Origin: Actinacidiphila oryziradicis
GTDB lineage: Bacteria > Actinomycetota > Actinomycetes > Streptomycetales > Streptomycetaceae
Assembly (NCBI RefSeq): GCF_005047355.1
Contig: NZ_SUMC01000042.1
Span: forward strand, 1-64,000
Length of the DNA stretch: 64,000 bases
Direction of reading: 5' to 3'
Below, piece after piece: positions 25,797 to 34,925 of this stretch. Within the stretch, counting starts at the first letter, position 1, and each line of letters opens with the position of its first letter. The notes below the pieces were generated by a model. The model was not told the origin of the DNA and ran no database searches. It saw only the letters and a list, made by a program, of their open reading frames with translations. Both the position numbers and the translations under genes were made by a program.

Positions 25797-27767
25797 GTGC
25801 TCTCTCACGCGCGGGATGCCCGCATCCACTGGAAATCCGTCGTAGCGGTCGTGGTCACCGCCCTGCTCGTCCTGCTGACCGCGCCGACCGCCGCCCACGC
25901 CACCGCGCGTGGCAGCGGAACCGTACGGCAAGAACTCAGCCAACCCGACTACTCCTACGCCGACGCGATCCGCGAAGCGGTGTGGGTCGACACCGGGCTC
26001 GACGGGGACGGGGACGGGAGGACCGACCGGGTGGCCGTCGACATCGTGCGCCCCAGCGAGCCCGCCGAGGCCGGCCGCAGAGTTCCCGTGATCATGGACG
26101 CCAGCCCCTACTACTCCTGCTGCGGCCGCGGCAACGAGAGCCAGACGAAGACCTACGACGCAAGCGGCAACATCCTTCAGGCTCCGCTCTTCTACGACAA
26201 CTACTTCGTGCCGCGCGGCTACGCGTCCGTCCTCGTCGACCTGGCCGGCACCGACCGTTCCGACGGCTGCGTGGACGTCGGAGGCCGTTCCGACATCCAG
26301 TCCGCGAAGGCCGTCGTCGACTGGCTGAACGGCAGGGCCAAGGGCTACCGCACCCGTACCGGAGCCACAGCGGTCAAGGCCACCTGGGCCACCGGCTCGG
26401 TCGGGATGATCGGCAAGAGCTACGACGCCACCATCGCCAACGGCGTCGCGGCCACCGGGGTCAAGGGCCTGAAGACCATCGTGCCGATCGGCGGAATCAG
26501 CTCCTGGTACGACTACTACTTCTCCCAGGGTGCCGCGCTCTACGACTCCGGCCCCGACTGGCTCTCCGGCTACGTCGAGAGCGCCGGCGCCCGCACCCGC
26601 TGCGCCGCCGTCCAGCAGAAGATCGTCGACGGTGCTCCGCGCAGCGGCGCCTGGACCAGCTTCTGGTCCGAGCGTGACTACGTGAAGGACGCCGGAAAGG
26701 TCCGCGCGAGTGTCTTCGCCGTCCACGGCATGCAGGACCTCAACGTCCGGACCAAGCACTTCGGACAGTGGTGGGACGCGCTCGCCAGAAACGGCGTCGA
26801 ACGGAAGGTGTGGCTGTCGCAGACGGGCCACGTCGACCCGTTCGACTACCGGCGTACGCAGTGGGTGGACACGCTCCACCGCTGGTTCGACCACTACCTG
26901 CTCGGCGTGCCCAACGGCATCGACCACGAACCGGCCGCCGACATCGAGCGCAGCCCCGACCACTGGACGACCGACCGGACCTGGCCCCCGGCCGGCACCG
27001 CGGACACCACACTGAGCCTGTCCTCAGGCGCCACGCCGGGCGTCGGCACCCTGGGTCCCGCCCCGGCCACACCTGGCAGCACCGAGTCCTTCACCGACGA
27101 CCCGGCACTGTGGGAGGAGGACTGGGCCGCCGCCGCGGACACCTCCACGCCTGCCAAGACCGCGTTCAGCACCGGCACCCTCACCAAGGACCTGCGGCTC
27201 TCCGGCAGCAGCTCCGTCACCCTCACCGCCTCCTCGTCGACGACCAGCGCCCATGTGTCGGCGGTCCTGGCCGACCTCGGCCCGCAGACCATCCGCAACT
27301 ACCTCGGTAACGAGGAAGGCATCACCACCCTCACCACCCGCTCCTGCTACGGAGACAGCACGGCCTACGACAGTGCCTGCTTCCTCGACACCGCCGCCGA
27401 CACCGAGAACGTGGACTACCAGGTGGTCAGCCGCGGCTGGGCCGACCTCGGCCAGGGCAAGGCGCTGACCCCCGGCAAGGCCTACCGGATCACTTTCGAG
27501 CTGGCCGCCACCGATCATGTGATCCAGGCGGGCCACCGGCTCGCCCTCATCGTCGCCGGCACCGACGCCGGGCTGATCGACCCCGCCGACACCACTCCGA
27601 AGGTCACCATCGACCTGGCCCGGTCCTGGGCACGGCTCCCGCTGAGCGGCCTGGCCGGCGGCTACGCCGCCGTGCCGAAGCAGCAGCCGCCGGCCTCGGC
27701 GACCGCCGGGTCGCTGCTGGGCCTGCCCGCCGCACGGCCGGCCATGCGGCCGGTCCCCGGAGTCTGA
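25797..27767 (+). CDS. Secreted Xaa-Pro dipeptidyl-peptidase-like enzyme (S15/CocE)
   Basis: After a signal peptide (KSVVAVVVTALLVLLTAPTA, AHATA) the protein follows the X-Pro dipeptidyl-peptidase layout: alpha/beta hydrolase with nucleophile elbow GMIGKSYDATIAN (Ser in GKSYD), an Asp-bearing segment (VHGMQDLNV) and the His in QTGHVDPFDY, then a C-terminal jelly-roll (SSTTSAHVSAVLADLG, QAGHRLALIVAGTDAG). It should cleave X-Pro dipeptides from peptides outside the cell. The GTG at 25797 matches the leaderless promoter; the longer frame from 25659 gives implausible sequence. A strong hairpin follows the stop. Confidence 0.9.
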   Translation: MLSHARDARIHWKSVVAVVVTALLVLLTAPTAAHATARGSGTVRQELSQPDYSYADAIREAVWVDTGLDGDGDGRTDRVAVDIVRPSEPAEAGRRVPVIMDASPYYSCCGRGNESQTKTYDASGNILQAPLFYDNYFVPRGYASVLVDLAGTDRSDGCVDVGGRSDIQSAKAVVDWLNGRAKGYRTRTGATAVKATWATGSVGMIGKSYDATIANGVAATGVKGLKTIVPIGGISSWYDYYFSQGAALYDSGPDWLSGYVESAGARTRCAAVQQKIVDGAPRSGAWTSFWSERDYVKDAGKVRASVFAVHGMQDLNVRTKHFGQWWDALARNGVERKVWLSQTGHVDPFDYRRTQWVDTLHRWFDHYLLGVPNGIDHEPAADIERSPDHWTTDRTWPPAGTADTTLSLSSGATPGVGTLGPAPATPGSTESFTDDPALWEEDWAAAADTSTPAKTAFSTGTLTKDLRLSGSSSVTLTASSSTTSAHVSAVLADLGPQTIRNYLGNEEGITTLTTRSCYGDSTAYDSACFLDTAADTENVDYQVVSRGWADLGQGKALTPGKAYRITFELAATDHVIQAGHRLALIVAGTDAGLIDPADTTPKVTIDLARSWARLPLSGLAGGYAAVPKQQPPASATAGSLLGLPAARPAMRPVPGV

Positions 27768-27780
27768 CCGGCGCTTTTGG

Positions 27781-27813
27781 CCACGGCCGGGGGCTGCGCG
27801 CTCCCGGCCGTGG
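27781..27813. terminator. Bidirectional terminator hairpin
   Basis: CCACGGCCGGG (27781-27791) pairs with CCCGGCCGTGG (27803-27813), 11 bp perfect, between the convergent ends of the S15 peptidase (27767) and the TVP38 protein (27838). Confidence 0.75.
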
Positions 27814-27837
27814 CTGTGTTCCTGCGCCCCTACCCCC

Positions 27838-28548
27838 CTACGCCCGCACAGGGGCGGCTGCGCTCTGTCGCGCGCGGCGGCCCCGGGCCCGCCAACCGAT
27901 TCCGGCCGCCAACACCCCCGTCACCGCGATGAACCCCATGGCCAACAGGAACACCGGCGACCCCGGACTCGCGGCGTGGCTGCCCGCGAGGACGTAAGCG
28001 GCGGTGTTCGGCACCGAACCCAGCGCCGTGGCCAGCAGAAAGGGCGCCAGGCCCATCCGGGACACCGCGGCACCGTAATTCGCGGCGGCGAAGGGCACAC
28101 CCGGGAAGAGCCGCATCGCGAGCATGCTGCGGAAGCCGTGCCGGCTCAACTGGCCGTCCAGCGAGAGCAGCAACCGGCCGCGCAGCAGCGGCCGCAGCGC
28201 GTCCCGCCCCAGCACCCGGCCCAGTACGAAGGAGAGCCCCGCGCCCAGCACCGTGCCGGCCAGCGCGGCCGCCAGTCCGGCCTGCGCGGCCAACAGAGCG
28301 CCCGCCGCCACATTGAGCAACGGCCTCGGCACGAAGGCGGTGGCGCACACTCCGTACGCCAGCCCGAAGAGCACCACGGCCGCGGCACCCGAAAGCTGTG
28401 TCGCCGGCCAGCCGTTCGCCAGCAGCCGCTGCGGCTCCCAGACGAGTACCGACGCCGCGCCGCCGGCGAGCAGCGCGACCAGCAGGGCGAAGCGGGCCCA
28501 GGGCGACAGCAACGCACGAGTGGCGCGGGCGGGGGGAGTGTCGAGCAT
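27838..28548 (-). CDS. TVP38/TMEM64-family membrane protein
   Basis: The 236-residue protein has about five membrane spans and the signature of the VTT/SNARE-associated domain: VLGAGLSFVLGRVLGRD, the long linker LRPLLRGRLLLSLDGQLSRH, then GFRSMLAMRLFPGVPFAAAN, which is the FxxxxRLxPxxP-type re-entrant loop. Relatives of the DedA superfamily are lipid scramblases or transporters. The ATG at 28546-28548 lies directly after a TGAGG, so the ribosome site is tight. Note a true DedA gene at 31472 in the same window. Divergent from the spermidine-synthase-like gene. Confidence 0.82.
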   Translation of the reverse strand: MLDTPPARATRALLSPWARFALLVALLAGGAASVLVWEPQRLLANGWPATQLSGAAAVVLFGLAYGVCATAFVPRPLLNVAAGALLAAQAGLAAALAGTVLGAGLSFVLGRVLGRDALRPLLRGRLLLSLDGQLSRHGFRSMLAMRLFPGVPFAAANYGAAVSRMGLAPFLLATALGSVPNTAAYVLAGSHAASPGSPVFLLAMGFIAVTGVLAAGIGWRARGRRARQSAAAPVRA

Positions 28549-28664
28549 CCTCAGGAGAGTAGCCGAGGACCCTGTCGGTCCGCCTACAGCCCGGCGAATC
28601 CCCGGACAGGACCTGGGCGAGGACGCCGGTCCGGCCGGGCCGGGGGCCCTGCGAGAATGGGCAG

Positions 28665-29507
28665 GTGGAAGCAATACCGGTGACGCGTGCCGTGGACTTC
28701 GGTACGGCCAGGCTGCTGCCCGACATCGACCGGCCGCGTGCCTGGCTGCTCACCGTCGACGGAGCCCCGCAGTCGTACGTGGACCTTGACGATCCGGCCT
28801 ACCTGGAGTTCGAGTACGTGCGCCGTCTGGCGCATGCGCTCGACGCCGCCGCGCCGCCGGGCGTGCCGCTCGATGTACTGCACCTGGGCGGCGGTGCGCT
28901 GAGCCTGCCGCGCTACCTCGCTGTGAGCCGCCCCGGTTCCCGGCAGGGGGTCGTGGAGGCCGACCGGGAGCTGGCGGCGCTGGTCGCTGAGCATCTCCCG
29001 TTGGACGGGGCTGTCCGGATCGTCGTACACACCGAGGACGCACGGGCCTGGCTGGAGCGGGCACCGAGCGGTTCGGCGGATGTGGTGGTCGCGGACGTGT
29101 TCGGCGGTTCCCGGGTGCCCGCGCACCTCACCTCGCAGGAGTTCCTGACGCAGGCCGCCCGCGTGCTGCGGCCGGACGGACTGTATTTGGCGAACCTCGC
29201 CGACTCGGCCCCGTTCGCCTTCCTCCGTTCCCAGATCGCCACGGTGCGGGGGGTCTTCGCAGAGGTGTGCCTGATGGCTGAGCCGGGCGTGTTGCGAGGC
29301 CGCCGCTTCGGTAATGCCGTGCTGGTCGCGAGCCGTGCCGGGCTGCCGCTGGACGTACTCGCCCGCAAGGCGGCGGCCGACGCATTTCCCGCGCGTGTCG
29401 TGCACGGTACGGCGCTGACGCGGTTCGCGGCCGGGGCCCGGCCGGTCTACGACAGTGACGCGGTGCCCTCGCCCGAGCCTCCGGAGGGCGCCTTCAGCGT
29501 CGGCTGA
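28665..29507 (+). CDS. Spermidine synthase-like methyltransferase-fold protein
   Basis: The 280-residue protein has the Rossmann segment VLHLGGGALSLPRYLAVSRP, the acidic loop VVEADRELAALVAE and DVVVADVFGGSRVPAHLTSQEF, which align with spermidine/spermine synthases. Many such actinobacterial proteins lack the putrescine site and their reaction is unknown, so the name marks the fold only. GTG start at 28665, six bases after GAGAAT, so perhaps leaderless. Its last 61 bases overlap the last 61 bases of the convergent MFS gene. Confidence 0.8.
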   Translation: MEAIPVTRAVDFGTARLLPDIDRPRAWLLTVDGAPQSYVDLDDPAYLEFEYVRRLAHALDAAAPPGVPLDVLHLGGGALSLPRYLAVSRPGSRQGVVEADRELAALVAEHLPLDGAVRIVVHTEDARAWLERAPSGSADVVVADVFGGSRVPAHLTSQEFLTQAARVLRPDGLYLANLADSAPFAFLRSQIATVRGVFAEVCLMAEPGVLRGRRFGNAVLVASRAGLPLDVLARKAAADAFPARVVHGTALTRFAAGARPVYDSDAVPSPEPPEGAFSVG

Positions 29508-30772
29508 GCGGCGGGCAGCGGATCCGGGCCCGGTCCCGGTTCCGGACGCGACTCGGCCCGGGTCAGCCGGCGGACCTCCGGGGCGAGGAGTACGGCGCCG
29601 GTCAGCAGCACCGTAAGGGCGGCGCAGCCCCAGAGCGCGCCGGACATGCCGATGGCGCCGGCGGTGGGACCGGCGGCGGCCGCGGCGAGGGGGGTCAACG
29701 AGACCGAGCCGAGGATGTCGTACGCGGCGACCCGGGACAGCTTGTCCTCGGGGATCTCCTGGTGCAGCGCGATCATCCAGGCCACGCCGAACACCTCGAT
29801 CGACAGACCGCTGACGAACATCGCCCCGGTGAGCACCGGCGTCGGCAGGAGCAGGGCAAGTGCGATCGGCGGGAGGGCGAAGGGAAAAACGCCGAGCGTG
29901 CCCGCGAGCAGGATCCTGCGCGGCTTCCAACGCAGCATCAGAAGGCCGCCGAGCACAGTGCCCACGCCGAAGGCCGCGGCTGCCACGCCCCACGGCCCGG
30001 CGCCGCCCAGATGCTCATCAGCGATCAGCGGGCCGTAGACCGCCTCGACAGCGGTGAACATCGCGTTGACCACCGAGAACTGCGCCACTATGCTCCACAG
30101 CCACCGCCTGGAGACGAACTCCCGCCAGCCCTCGCGCAGTTCCCGCAGCATGCCATGGCCGGAATCCTCCCGGGGGATGTCGCCGGCCCGCAGGAAGGCC
30201 CGCAGCAGCGCGGCGACCGCGAACCCGGCCGCGTCCACGGCCAGCACCCAGCCGGGGCCGATCGCCGCGACCAGGGCGCCGCCCAGCGCGGCGCCTCCGA
30301 TGATCGCGCCGTTCATGCCCACCCGGTACACGGTGAAGGCCTGCCCCGCGTGCTCCCGCTCCACCGTCGCCAGCAGCATGCCCTCGGAGGCGGGGCCGAA
30401 GAAGGCGGACGCCGTGCCGCCCACGGCTGACAGCGCCGCCATCTGCCACAGGGCAGGGCTGCCGGAGATGACGAGGGCGGCGAAGACCGCCTGCGCGGCG
30501 GCGTTGAGAACATTGGCGGCGACCATGACCCGGTTGCGCGGGATCCGGTCCGCGATCGCCCCGCCGATCAGGAGGAACACCACCAGCGGTGCGGTGCGCG
30601 CGGCGGCGACCAGGCCCACATCCGTGCCGCTGCCGCCGGACTCCAGCACTGCGAACGCGGCCGCGATCATGGCCCCGGAATTGCCGAGGTTCGTCACGAC
30701 CGTGGCGGCGGTCAGCAGACGGAAATTGCGCGACGCCCACGAGGGCAGCCGGAACACGGACAAGGAAGTCAC
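29447..30772 (-). CDS. MFS transporter, exporter-like
   Basis: Twelve spans fill the 441 residues. The family signature is in the loop after helix 2 (GGAIADRIPRNRVMVAANVL). It belongs to the enterobactin-exporter/macrolide-type group (ALSAVGGTASAFFGPASEGM). Substrate unknown; export of a metabolite or drug is likely. The GTG at 30770-30772 is chosen because GATAGT (minus strand, 30779-30784) ends six bases before it, as in leaderless genes; a GTG at 30808 is possible. It overlaps the convergent spermidine-synthase-like gene by 61 bp at the 3' end. Confidence 0.85.
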   Translation of the reverse strand: MTSLSVFRLPSWASRNFRLLTAATVVTNLGNSGAMIAAAFAVLESGGSGTDVGLVAAARTAPLVVFLLIGGAIADRIPRNRVMVAANVLNAAAQAVFAALVISGSPALWQMAALSAVGGTASAFFGPASEGMLLATVEREHAGQAFTVYRVGMNGAIIGGAALGGALVAAIGPGWVLAVDAAGFAVAALLRAFLRAGDIPREDSGHGMLRELREGWREFVSRRWLWSIVAQFSVVNAMFTAVEAVYGPLIADEHLGGAGPWGVAAAAFGVGTVLGGLLMLRWKPRRILLAGTLGVFPFALPPIALALLLPTPVLTGAMFVSGLSIEVFGVAWMIALHQEIPEDKLSRVAAYDILGSVSLTPLAAAAAGPTAGAIGMSGALWGCAALTVLLTGAVLLAPEVRRLTRAESRPEPGPGPDPLPAAQPTLKAPSGGSGEGTASLS

Positions 30773-30910
30773 CCGGGGACTATCGCCGCGATGACGTTCC
30801 GCTGCCACTCCATTTCGGACAGCCAGCTGTCGGACAGCGCCGTATCGGCTGATCTCGCGTCAGGCGGGGTTCACACCGACCGGGGGTGGCCGATCTCCCC
30901 TACTCGTGAG

Positions 30911-30916
30911 TAACAT
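30911..30916 (+). promoter_or_regulatory. -10 box for the thioesterase gene
   Basis: TAACAT is seven bases before the ATG at 30924 and supports that start over the GTG at 30906. Confidence 0.45.
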
Positions 30917-30923
30917 GCCGTTC

Positions 30924-31376
30924 ATGACTCCTGCCCAGATGTCGATCGGCGAGATGCTCGCCGCCACGGTCCCCATGGCGCGTACCTTGAACCTCGAGTT
31001 CCTGGAGACCACGCCGGAGCGCGCCGTCGTCCGGCTGCCCGACCAGGCCGCCTTCCACAACCACCTCGGCGGCCCGCACGCCGGGGCCATGTTCACCCTG
31101 GCCGAGTCCGCGAGCGGCGCCATCGTCCTCGCCGCGTTCGGTGACCATCTCACGCGTGCGGTGCCCCTGGCCGTACGGGCCGAGATCGGCTACAAGAAGC
31201 TCGCCAAGGGCCCCGTCACCGCCACCGCGACCCTGGGCCGTCCGGTCGCCGATGTCGTCGCCGAACTCGACGCCGGCCTGCGTCCCGAGTTCCCGGTCGC
31301 CATCGCCATCCAGCGGGACGATGAGGCGGTCACCGGCGAGATGACGGTTGTCTGGACCCTCCGCCCGAACAGCTGA
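30924..31376 (+). CDS. Hot-dog thioesterase-like protein (DUF4442/PaaI type)
   Basis: The 150-residue protein shows a single hot-dog fold: the core helix segment NHLGGPHAGAMFTLAESASG with the conserved HxG...E pattern, then strands AVPLAVRAEIGYKKLAKGPV and ATLGRPVADVVAEL. Members hydrolyse acyl-CoA thioesters. The ATG at 30924 is taken because a -10 box lies seven bases upstream. It is followed about 95 bp on by the DedA gene on the same strand. Substrate not predictable. Confidence 0.8.
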   Translation: MTPAQMSIGEMLAATVPMARTLNLEFLETTPERAVVRLPDQAAFHNHLGGPHAGAMFTLAESASGAIVLAAFGDHLTRAVPLAVRAEIGYKKLAKGPVTATATLGRPVADVVAELDAGLRPEFPVAIAIQRDDEAVTGEMTVVWTLRPNS

Positions 31377-31471
31377 CGCGGGCCCCTCCATGGCCGCACC
31401 GGCAGGAGGACCGAGGCGGTCCGGCGCGTCGGATACGCTCGTCCCCAATCATCTCAGGGGAGGGAGCGGCC

Positions 31472-32122
31472 TTGGACGTCCAGGAATGGCTCGGGACCAT
31501 CCCGCCGATCAGCATCTACCTCTTGGTGGGGCTGGTCATCGCGGTCGAGAGTCTGGGCATCCCGCTGCCCGGTGAGATCGTCCTGGTCAGCGCGGCGCTG
31601 CTGTCCTCGCAGGGGCACGTCAATCCCTGGATCGTCGGCGCCTGCGCCTCCGCCGGGGCCGTCATGGGCGACTCCATCGGCTACGTCATCGGACGCAGGG
31701 GCGGCAAGCCCCTGCTGGAGAAGCTGGGCCGTAGATTCCCCAAACACTTCTCGTCCGCTCATATCGCCTCCGCCGAGCGATCCTTCGAGCGGTGGGGGAT
31801 GTGGGCGGTCTTCTTCGGGCGCTTCATCGCCCTGCTGCGGATCTTCGCCGGGCCGCTGGCCGGTGTCCTCAGAATGCGGTACTGGAAGTTCCTCACCGCC
31901 AATCTCATGGGCGGCGTCATCTGGGCGGGCGGCACCACCGCTGTCGTCTATTACGTTGGCGTGGTCGCCGACGCATGGCTCAAGCGCTTCTCCTGGCTCG
32001 GCCTGGTGGCGGCGCTGCTGGTCGGCCTCGCGTCCACGCTGATCGTACGGCGGAAACAAGCCGGCCCGGCGATCCAGGACGATCTCGGGGCCGAAGCCGG
32101 GGCCGAGGACAAAGTCGCCTAG
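31472..32122 (+). CDS. DedA-family membrane protein
   Basis: The 216-residue protein has the family blocks ESLGIPLPGEIVLVSAALLS, GDSIGYVIGRRGGKPLLEKL, the FxRFxP-type loop AVFFGRFIALLRIFAGPLAG and MRYWKFLTANLMGGVIWAGG, with five or six spans and a charged tail. DedA proteins include the undecaprenyl-phosphate and phospholipid flippases; the exact substrate cannot be told here. The TTG start follows GGGGAGGGAG. The carbonic anhydrase gene begins 63 bp later. Confidence 0.9.
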   Translation: MDVQEWLGTIPPISIYLLVGLVIAVESLGIPLPGEIVLVSAALLSSQGHVNPWIVGACASAGAVMGDSIGYVIGRRGGKPLLEKLGRRFPKHFSSAHIASAERSFERWGMWAVFFGRFIALLRIFAGPLAGVLRMRYWKFLTANLMGGVIWAGGTTAVVYYVGVVADAWLKRFSWLGLVAALLVGLASTLIVRRKQAGPAIQDDLGAEAGAEDKVA

Positions 32123-32184
32123 ACCGGATGCCGCCTGCCCAGCCGCCGGGGGCCTACACACACAGCAGAGGCAAGGAGTTGGAG

Positions 32185-32724
32185 ATGGCACGACGGGCAT
32201 TGATTTGCGCAGTGGGCGGGAAGGAGCCGACGGTCGCAGCGGAGGCGTTCACGGCCCCCACGTCCGTCGTGATCGGCGACGTCGTCATGGCCGCGGGATC
32301 GAGTGTCTGGTACCAGGCTGTGCTGCGGGCCGACGGTGGCCAGATCGTCCTGGGCGCAGAGAGCAACATCCAGGACAACTGCACCGTGCATGTGGATCCC
32401 GGCTTTCCGGTCACGATCGGCGAGCGAGTCTCCGTCGGGCACAATGCGGTCCTGCACGGCTGCACGGTCGAGGACGATGTCCTGATCGGCATGGGTGCCA
32501 CGGTTTTGAATGGTGCGCGCATCAGCACAGGCTCATTGGTCGCTGCCCAGTCGTTGGTTCCGCAGGGAATGCAGGTGCCGCCAGGTTCGCTGGTGGCCGG
32601 GGTGCCGGCAAAGGTCAAGCGGAGCTTGACCGATGAGGAGCGGGAGGGCATCAAGTTGAATGCTGCGGTGTATGTGGACCTGGCGATTCAGCACCGGGAC
32701 TTGTCTGTGAGTGACGACCGCTGA
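32185..32724 (+). CDS. Gamma-class carbonic anhydrase-like hexapeptide protein
   Basis: A left-handed beta helix: VVIGDVVMAAGSSVWYQAVL, RADGGQIVLGAESNIQDNCT, VHVDPGFPVTIGERVSVGHN and LHGCTVEDDVLIGMGATVLN. The zinc-ligand histidines of gamma-CAs correspond to H in TVHVD, VGHNAV and LHGC. Many members of the YrdA/PaaY subgroup are active only when oxidised or lack activity; so the reaction (hydration of carbon dioxide) is likely but unproven. ATG start with AAGGAG upstream. Confidence 0.87.
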   Translation: MARRALICAVGGKEPTVAAEAFTAPTSVVIGDVVMAAGSSVWYQAVLRADGGQIVLGAESNIQDNCTVHVDPGFPVTIGERVSVGHNAVLHGCTVEDDVLIGMGATVLNGARISTGSLVAAQSLVPQGMQVPPGSLVAGVPAKVKRSLTDEEREGIKLNAAVYVDLAIQHRDLSVSDDR

Positions 32725-32780
32725 GTCAGGTCGCCGGGTCGCACGCAAGTGCGACAGTAGGAGGGTTGTACGGTGAGCGG

Positions 32781-33506
32781 GTGCCGAAGAACGAGAACCT
32801 GTTCTCCTCCTGGGCGGCCTGGCGCCGCCGCACCGCGTCCCGCCTGCTGCATCTCGGCTGGCGCCGTCTGCAGGAGGCCGGCGCGATCACCGCGGAGCGC
32901 CCCGGGTTGCTCCGCTTCGGCCGGATAGGCCCTGGCACCCGGCTGGCCTTCCCGCAGGGCACCGTCTTCGGTGAGCCCTGGATACACCTCGGCGACCACT
33001 GCGTCATCGGTGAGCAGGTGACCCTCACCGTCGGCATGTGGCCCGGCCTCGACCTCGGGCCTGATCCGGTACTCCGGCTCGGGAACGGCGTGGTGCTCGG
33101 CCGGGGCAGCCATGTGGTGGCCTCGCAGCCCGTGGTCTTCGGCGATGATGTCTTCTGCGGCCCGTATGTCTACGTCACCAGCGACAACCACTCCTACGAG
33201 GACCCCGACCAGCCCATCGGCAGACAGTGGCCGCGCTCCGCCCCGGTCGAGATAGGCTCCGGCAGCTGGCTCGGCGCGGGCGCGGTGATACTGCCCGGCG
33301 CGAGCCTGGGGCGCAACGTCGTCGTGGCGGCCGGCGCCGTGGTACGCGGCGAGGTCCCGGACCATGTGGTGGTCGCCGGCGCTCCGGCCCGGATCGTACG
33401 CCGCTGGGACCCGGAATCCGGCTGGCACCCTCCGCTTCGCACCCTGTCGCCGGTGCCGGTGACCGAGCTGTCCAGCCCCGACGTCGCCATCCCGCCACCA
33501 CGCTGA
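32781..33506 (+). CDS. LbetaH-fold acyltransferase (maltose/colanic acid acetyltransferase type)
   Basis: The 241-residue protein has hexapeptide turns (WIHLGDHCVIGEQVTLTVGM; VVFGDDVFCGPYVYVTSDNH; VEIGSGSWLGAGAVILPGAS; NVVVAAGAVVRGEVPDHVV) and the catalytic-type SDNHSYED, with AGAPARIVRRWD at the end. It should O-acylate a sugar or antibiotic, cytoplasmic. GTG at 32781; no clear ribosome site. Followed closely by YbaK. Confidence 0.85.
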   Translation: MPKNENLFSSWAAWRRRTASRLLHLGWRRLQEAGAITAERPGLLRFGRIGPGTRLAFPQGTVFGEPWIHLGDHCVIGEQVTLTVGMWPGLDLGPDPVLRLGNGVVLGRGSHVVASQPVVFGDDVFCGPYVYVTSDNHSYEDPDQPIGRQWPRSAPVEIGSGSWLGAGAVILPGASLGRNVVVAAGAVVRGEVPDHVVVAGAPARIVRRWDPESGWHPPLRTLSPVPVTELSSPDVAIPPPR

Positions 33507-33531
33507 CGCCCTGTTTGTTAGCGTCCTGCGT

Positions 33532-34068
33532 ATGCGCGCACCCATCGGCGACTTCGACGAAGCCCATCCCGCCACCGACCGCTCCGGCCTCCTCCCGCCG
33601 CCCGTCGTCGCCGCCCTCACGCCCGAGGTTCTGTACGTGGACACCGACCCCGAGCGGGCCGACACCGCGGTCTTCGCCGAGACGTACGGCCGTGACCTGC
33701 TCGACAAGTCCGCGAACTGCGTCGTCGTGGCCGGGAGACGCGGCCAGGACGTCACCCTCGCCGCATGCGTGGTGCTGTCCACCACCCGTGTCGACGTCAA
33801 TGGAGCGGTACGGCGCAGGCTCGGCGCCCGCAAGGCGTCGTTCGCCCCCATGGACACCGCGGTCGGGGAGACCGGTATGGAATACGGCGGCATCACCCCG
33901 ATCGGCCTGCCCCCGGGCTGGCCCCTGCTCATCGACGCGGCCGTCGCGGACGCCCCGCACCTCGTCATCGGCAGCGGCCGCCGCCGCGGCAAGCTGATCG
34001 TGCCGGGCAAGGCGCTGGCCGCCCTGCCGGGCGCGGTCGTCATCGAGGGTTTGGGGCTGCCCGTATGA
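33532..34068 (+). CDS. YbaK/EbsC-type aminoacyl-tRNA deacylase domain protein
   Basis: The 178-residue protein matches the YbaK domain: AETYGRDLLDKSANCVVVAG, DVNGAVRRRLGARKASFAP, ETGMEYGGITPIGLPPGWPL and IVPGKALAALPG. Members remove wrongly charged amino acids from tRNA. Closest to the actinobacterial free-standing subgroup; exact substrate unclear. ATG start; its stop overlaps the ATG of the next gene (ATGA at 34065-34068). Confidence 0.87.
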   Translation: MRAPIGDFDEAHPATDRSGLLPPPVVAALTPEVLYVDTDPERADTAVFAETYGRDLLDKSANCVVVAGRRGQDVTLAACVVLSTTRVDVNGAVRRRLGARKASFAPMDTAVGETGMEYGGITPIGLPPGWPLLIDAAVADAPHLVIGSGRRRGKLIVPGKALAALPGAVVIEGLGLPV

Positions 34069-34886
34069 CATCGCCGCTGCGACGCCTGGAGGAGTACTAC
34101 GACGCCGTGCCGCGGCTGGGCGCCCGGGTCGAGGAGCACGGTCCGCTCACCTTGTTCGTACGCCAGGGCGAAGGCTGGCCCTTCTACGCCCGGCCCGCCC
34201 TGGACCGTCCCGGCCCGGTGACCGCCGCCGATGTGCAGCGGGTCCGCTACCGGCAGCGCGAACTGGGAGTCCCGGAGTGCTTCGAATGGGTCGCCGAGAG
34301 CGCGCCCGCGCTCCGCACCGCCGTCGAGAAAACGGGGTTGGTGGTCCATGAGCACCCGCTGATGGTCCTCGATCCGCAAGCGCCCACCCAGGACCCAGGT
34401 CCACGGCCGGACGGCTTGTCGGTGCGGATCCTCGGCGCCGACGATCCCGCGCTGCCCACCGCGCTCGCCCTTCCCCACCTCGCCTTCGCCAGCCCCGGCA
34501 CCCGCATCGGCACCGCGGGCCCGGCCGAACTGGCCGCGGCGGTGCCGGTCCATGCGAACAGCGCCGCGCTGGAGCGTGCCACCGCCCGAATCAGCTTCGG
34601 CCTGACCGTCTTCGCGGCGGCCGTCGACGGCACCACGGCCCTGTGCGCCGGCCAGCACAACCCGGTGGGCGACACCTGCGAGATCGTCGCCGTCGGCACC
34701 CTCCCCGCCGCCCGGCGCCGCGGCCTCGCTCTGGAGGTCACCGCCGCACTCGTCGCCGATGCCCGGTCACAGGGCGTACGGACGGTCTTCCTGTCGGCCG
34801 GGGACGGGGACGTGGCCCGTATCTACGCCCGGCTGGGCTTCCGCCGCGTCGGCACGGCACTGATCGCCGAACCGGGCGGCGGGTGA
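34065..34886 (+). CDS. GNAT-family acetyltransferase, coupled to the YbaK gene
   Basis: The C-terminal half has the GNAT CoA site (CEIVAVGTLPAARRRGLALEV then TAALVADARSQGVRTVFLSA) and motif B (VARIYARLGFRRVG). The N-terminal half (LEEYYDAVPRLGARVEEHGP, PVTAADVQRVRYRQRELGVP) is a helical domain common in actinobacterial two-domain GNATs. The ATGA overlap with YbaK gives translational coupling. The pair may modify the same tRNA or amino acid, but this is only inferred. Confidence 0.84.
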   Translation: MTSPLRRLEEYYDAVPRLGARVEEHGPLTLFVRQGEGWPFYARPALDRPGPVTAADVQRVRYRQRELGVPECFEWVAESAPALRTAVEKTGLVVHEHPLMVLDPQAPTQDPGPRPDGLSVRILGADDPALPTALALPHLAFASPGTRIGTAGPAELAAAVPVHANSAALERATARISFGLTVFAAAVDGTTALCAGQHNPVGDTCEIVAVGTLPAARRRGLALEVTAALVADARSQGVRTVFLSAGDGDVARIYARLGFRRVGTALIAEPGGG

Positions 34887-34925
34887 GGGGACTTGCGGTC
34901 CCGTGCCGCCTGCCCGGCCTGCGGC

